From NCBI GenBank assembly GCA_015057705.1, contig SVDU01000013.1, forward strand, positions 84,046-148,045: 64,000 bases of DNA, in the 5' to 3' direction. A model generated the notes under the pieces. That model saw only the letters and a list, made by a program, of their open reading frames with translations, was not told the DNA's origin and did no database searches. The stretch comes from Paenibacillaceae bacterium. Its GTDB lineage: Bacteria > Bacillota > Clostridia > Lachnospirales > Lachnospiraceae. Below, piece after piece: positions 61,610-64,000 of the stretch; the stretch's first letter is position 1; every line of letters begins with the position of its first letter. Both the position numbers and the translations under genes were made by a program.

Positions 61610-63088
61610 TTATTCAGCTAATTCATCCATAACATAAATATGTTCTATCTTTTCGTCTTCCAGTCCCTGAACCGGAAGTTTCATATCCTTATATGCTATA
61701 ATCAGTTCAATCAGTTCCTTTTTCAGCACCTCACCTGGCGCAATAATAGGAATACCAGGAGGATAAATAAAAACAAATTCCGCTGATACAAGACCCTCTG
61801 CATCATTTAGAAGAACTTTTCTTCTACGTGAGTCCATAGATTTCCCAATGGTAGTCCTGCATTCCGGCCTGACCTTTAAATTGTCGTATTCTGCCGCTAT
61901 ATATCTCCCTCCAGAGCATATCTCAGATTCTTTCCCTGCCTTTGAATCAATCTCCAGCAATGCCCGGGAAAGCCTTTTAAAGCCTTCTCTTGTGTCAGCC
62001 ATGGTTAAAATAGCCGTTACATAGTCCGGTCCGCACATTTCCATTTCCAAATGATAATCTACTCTTAATAAATGATCCAGCTCTGCTCCAGAGTATTTAG
62101 AATTCCTTGTAGATATAATAAGCTTTGATAAATCAACCTCATAAACTCCTGACTTCCCTTTCACCTGTTCATTAAGAATCTTCAGACAGGTAAGATCTTT
62201 TAACACGTCCCTTAACTCCATTATCCTCTCATAGAACTCATTCATGCATTTTGACCCATTTTCAGCCATATATCTGATACAGTTGTCTATGGAAGCAAGC
62301 AGAACATAAGATGGACTGCTGGTCTGATACATATGCACATACCGGTCCAGCCTGTCCATATCCACATACCCGCCTTTTACATGCATAACAGCCGTCTGTG
62401 TAAGAGATGGAAGTGTCTTATGAAGACTTTGTATCACCACATCAGCTCCCAGTTCATTGGCTGAAACAGGAAACCCCTGTCCCTTTCCAAAAGAAAAATG
62501 AGCACCATGTGCCTCATCAACAATCAATGGTAAACCATATTTATGAACTATATCTGCAAGCTTCCCCACATCTGAGACAATACCATCATAGGTAGGAGAT
62601 ACCACAAGAACAGCTTCCACATCCGGGTGGTTTTTCAACATCCATTCCATATCTTCAGGAAGTATTCCACCTTGAAGACCAAATTCCCCGATCAATTGTG
62701 GATAAACATATTCTGTTCTTAAATTATTGAGGAAAACTCCATGGAATGCTGACTTGTGACAATTTCTGCTCATCAAAATAGCTCCGCCTCTTGATACCGT
62801 ACCACTGATGGCGCTTAATATCCCACAGCTACTTCCATTCACCAGATAATAAGTCCTGTCACTTTTATATACATTCGCCGCCCAGTCCATAGACTCCTTT
62901 AATATTCCCTGGGGATGATGCAGATTATCAAATCCGTCAATTTCCGTAATATCAACAGAAAATGGGTTGGTAAATTTATTACAGAATGATTCTTCCCATT
63001 GTCTTTTATGCCCAGGCATATGAAAGGGATAAAAATCTGATCTTCCATACTCCTTTAATTGTTCTAATAGATTCCTGTTATCACTCAC
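61610..63088 (-). CDS. Orn/Lys/Arg decarboxylase-family PLP enzyme (YaaO-like)
   Basis: 492 residues from a GTG at 63088; AGAGGTGG lies eight bases before it, whereas the longer frame start has none. Fold type I PLP enzyme: FYPFHMPGHKRQ at the N-terminus, VNGSSCGILSAI, DEAHGAHFSFG with the PLP-contacting Asp and His, and the Schiff-base Lys in VIQSLHKTLPSLTQTAV. It lacks the N-terminal wing domain of large inducible decarboxylases, as in SpeA/YaaO. In Bacillus yaaO is next to tmk and near holB; here it is next to a guanylate-kinase-like gene. Lysine or arginine is the likely substrate. Confidence 0.9.
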   Translation of the reverse strand: MSDNRNLLEQLKEYGRSDFYPFHMPGHKRQWEESFCNKFTNPFSVDITEIDGFDNLHHPQGILKESMDWAANVYKSDRTYYLVNGSSCGILSAISGTVSRGGAILMSRNCHKSAFHGVFLNNLRTEYVYPQLIGEFGLQGGILPEDMEWMLKNHPDVEAVLVVSPTYDGIVSDVGKLADIVHKYGLPLIVDEAHGAHFSFGKGQGFPVSANELGADVVIQSLHKTLPSLTQTAVMHVKGGYVDMDRLDRYVHMYQTSSPSYVLLASIDNCIRYMAENGSKCMNEFYERIMELRDVLKDLTCLKILNEQVKGKSGVYEVDLSKLIISTRNSKYSGAELDHLLRVDYHLEMEMCGPDYVTAILTMADTREGFKRLSRALLEIDSKAGKESEICSGGRYIAAEYDNLKVRPECRTTIGKSMDSRRRKVLLNDAEGLVSAEFVFIYPPGIPIIAPGEVLKKELIELIIAYKDMKLPVQGLEDEKIEHIYVMDELAE

Positions 63089-63212
63089 TTTACCAACCAC
63101 CTCTCTTAATAGCACTCGAAATTGCCCTTTTAGTATATCATTCTTATCTTATCTTTACAATTTTTTCTCACAGGGTTATAATAACCTGGAAATAAGAAGG
63201 AGAACACCGATT

Positions 63213-63443
63213 ATGAGACTGATAGAATTTAAAATGGAACGCCCCGGACTTGTAACGGCCGGTGACCAGGTTCAGATCATCGAAAGAGAAGGAACCAGCA
63301 GCTATAGCTATATTATCGACCCTGCAGTTGCCATGTCCGGATGCTATATGGGCCGTGACCGTATTAAATCAGATCATGGAATTGTGAAAGAAATCAAACA
63401 CAACGACAGGGGATATTATGTAATCGTAGAATTCGATGAATAG
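63213..63443 (+). CDS. Small conserved protein, function unknown
   Basis: 76 residues, no membrane helix. AGAAGGAGA precedes the ATG. The sequence alternates beta-like segments (RPGLVTAGDQVQIIEREG, YYVIVEFDE) and carries a single Cys (SGCYMG). I do not recognise a family. The last four codons (EFDE) and stop form the first arm of its terminator. It is divergent from the decarboxylase gene and convergent with the tRNA array. Confidence 0.75.
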   Translation: MRLIEFKMERPGLVTAGDQVQIIEREGTSSYSYIIDPAVAMSGCYMGRDRIKSDHGIVKEIKHNDRGYYVIVEFDE

Positions 63444-63468
63444 TAATACTTTCATCGAATATTTTTTT
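63431..63468 (+). terminator. Terminator overlapping the coding end of the small gene
   Basis: ATTCGATGAA (63431-63440) pairs perfectly with TTCATCGAAT (63451-63460), followed by ATTTTTTT. The first arm is the coding sequence of the last residues. Confidence 0.85.
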
Positions 63469-63471
63469 GCA

Positions 63472-63506
63472 TAAAAAAAGCCCTGAAACATTTCTGTTCC
63501 AAGGCT
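63472..63506 (-). terminator. Terminator of the tRNA array
   Basis: Minus strand: AGCC-TG-AACA paired with TGTT-CA-GGCT (63479-63506), followed by seven T. It lies a few bases after the tRNA-Lys 3' end. Confidence 0.8.
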
Positions 63507-63511
63507 TGTCC

Positions 63512-63584
63512 TGAGACACCGGGGATTCGAACCCCGGACAACTTGATTAAAAGTCAAGTGCTCTACCACCTGAGCTAGTATCCC
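63512..63584 (-). tRNA. tRNA-Lys (anticodon TTT)
   Basis: 73 bases, cloverleaf complete: D-arm AGCTCAGGTGGTAGAGC, anticodon arm CTTGACTTTTAATCAAG with TTT, T-arm GGGGTTCGAATCCCC, acceptor GGGATAC with GTGTCTC. The 3' CCA is not encoded. Last tRNA of the array. Confidence 0.97.
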
Positions 63585-63587
63585 ATA

Positions 63588-63660
<73 letters not shown>

Positions 63661-63704
63661 TCATGTGTAAAAAACACATAATTCATAAAAAATACCAACA
63701 AAAA

Positions 63705-63778
<74 letters not shown>

Positions 63779-63824
63779 TTATTCAATTATATTATATGCA
63801 GTGATTAGAATTTTAATCACTAAA

Positions 63825-63906
63825 TGGATGGAGATGGATTCGAACCATCGAAATCGTCGATAACAGATTTACAGTCTGCCCCCTTTGGCCACTCGGGAAC
63901 CCATCC
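63825..63906 (-). tRNA. tRNA-Tyr (anticodon GTA)
   Basis: 82 bases with a long variable arm, as expected for bacterial tRNA-Tyr. Anticodon arm CAGACTGTAAATCTG with GTA; acceptor GGATGGG with TCCATCC. No encoded CCA. Confidence 0.96.
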
Positions 63907-63924
63907 ATATTTAATTTTGATGCA

Positions 63925-63997
63925 AGCCGATGATCGGACTCGAACCGATAACCTGCTGATTACAAATCAGCTGCTCTGCCAATTGAGCCACATCGGC
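63925..63997 (-). tRNA. tRNA-Thr (anticodon TGT)
   Basis: 73 bases. Acceptor GCCGATG with CATCGGC, anticodon arm CTGATTTGTAATCAG with TGT, T-arm ATCGGTTCGAGTCCGAT. First tRNA of the array within the window; more may lie to the right. No encoded CCA. Confidence 0.96.
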
Positions 63998-64000
63998 ACA

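Overview
The window looks like a chromosomal segment of a spore-forming, low-GC Gram-positive anaerobe of the Clostridia, most likely Lachnospiraceae (a Lacrimispora/Clostridium saccharolyticum-like organism). This is inferred from gene content: sporulation genes (yyaC, spmA, ricT), an FabK-type type II fatty-acid operon with a fused AccD-AccA subunit, a CBS-containing family II pyrophosphatase, YesN/YesM and LplABC-type carbohydrate systems, and strong AGGAGG ribosome sites. I see no phage, insertion sequence, CRISPR array or rRNA. Most genes lie on the minus strand.

Layout. 1-3.6 kb: end of an oligopeptide ABC operon (oppABC, running off the left edge) with a clear promoter and a hairpin in its leader. 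3.9-6.7 kb: CBS-pyrophosphatase, flavin reductase-like and shikimate kinase-like genes. 7.0-9.9 kb (+): a LytTR/DUF3021/ABC exporter cassette that looks more AT-rich than its surroundings and uses TTG starts. 10-21 kb: glucokinase, transketolase, two envelope proteins, yyaC, a coiled-coil membrane protein, pgi and mtnN. 21.3-23.1 kb: a chemoreceptor. 23.2-27.9 kb: a UbiD/UbiX (BsdBCD/VdcBCD-like) hydroxyarylate decarboxylase operon that also carries a DASS-type transporter, an LpdD-like protein and idi, with a divergent LysR regulator. 29.3-31.5 kb: a TSCPD protein, a secreted family 9 pectate lyase and spmA.

31.6-41.9 kb is a complete FAS II operon (fabH-acpP-fabK-fabD-fabG-fabF-accB-fabZ-accC-accDA-nmo). 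It has two near-identical palindromes of FabT type, one at the fabH promoter and one before acpP. 42-45.6 kb is the housekeeping cluster holB-ricT-trmN6-rsmI. 45.7-52.8 kb holds an esterase, an LplABC-type ABC importer and a membrane-bound AraC regulator. 53.1-60.9 kb (+) holds a YesN-type response regulator, a histidine kinase with almost no extracytoplasmic sensor, a full-length ABC-ATPase-like protein that has lost nearly all catalytic motifs in both halves, and an intact RbsBAC-type sugar importer. 61-63 kb: a guanylate-kinase-like gene and an Orn/Lys/Arg decarboxylase-family gene. 63.5-64 kb: five tRNA genes (Thr, Tyr, fMet, Phe, Lys in transcription order).

The most unusual unit is the two-component/pseudo-ATPase/sugar-transporter block. 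A kinase without a sensor domain is translationally coupled to an inactive relative of the ATPase encoded just downstream, which suggests that the state of the transporter, not a free ligand, is what is sensed. The link between UbiX (which consumes dimethylallyl phosphate to make prenylated FMN) and a co-transcribed IPP isomerase is the second point of interest, and the pair of fatty-acid operators the third. All functional statements are read from sequence motifs and remembered family features; no database search was run.
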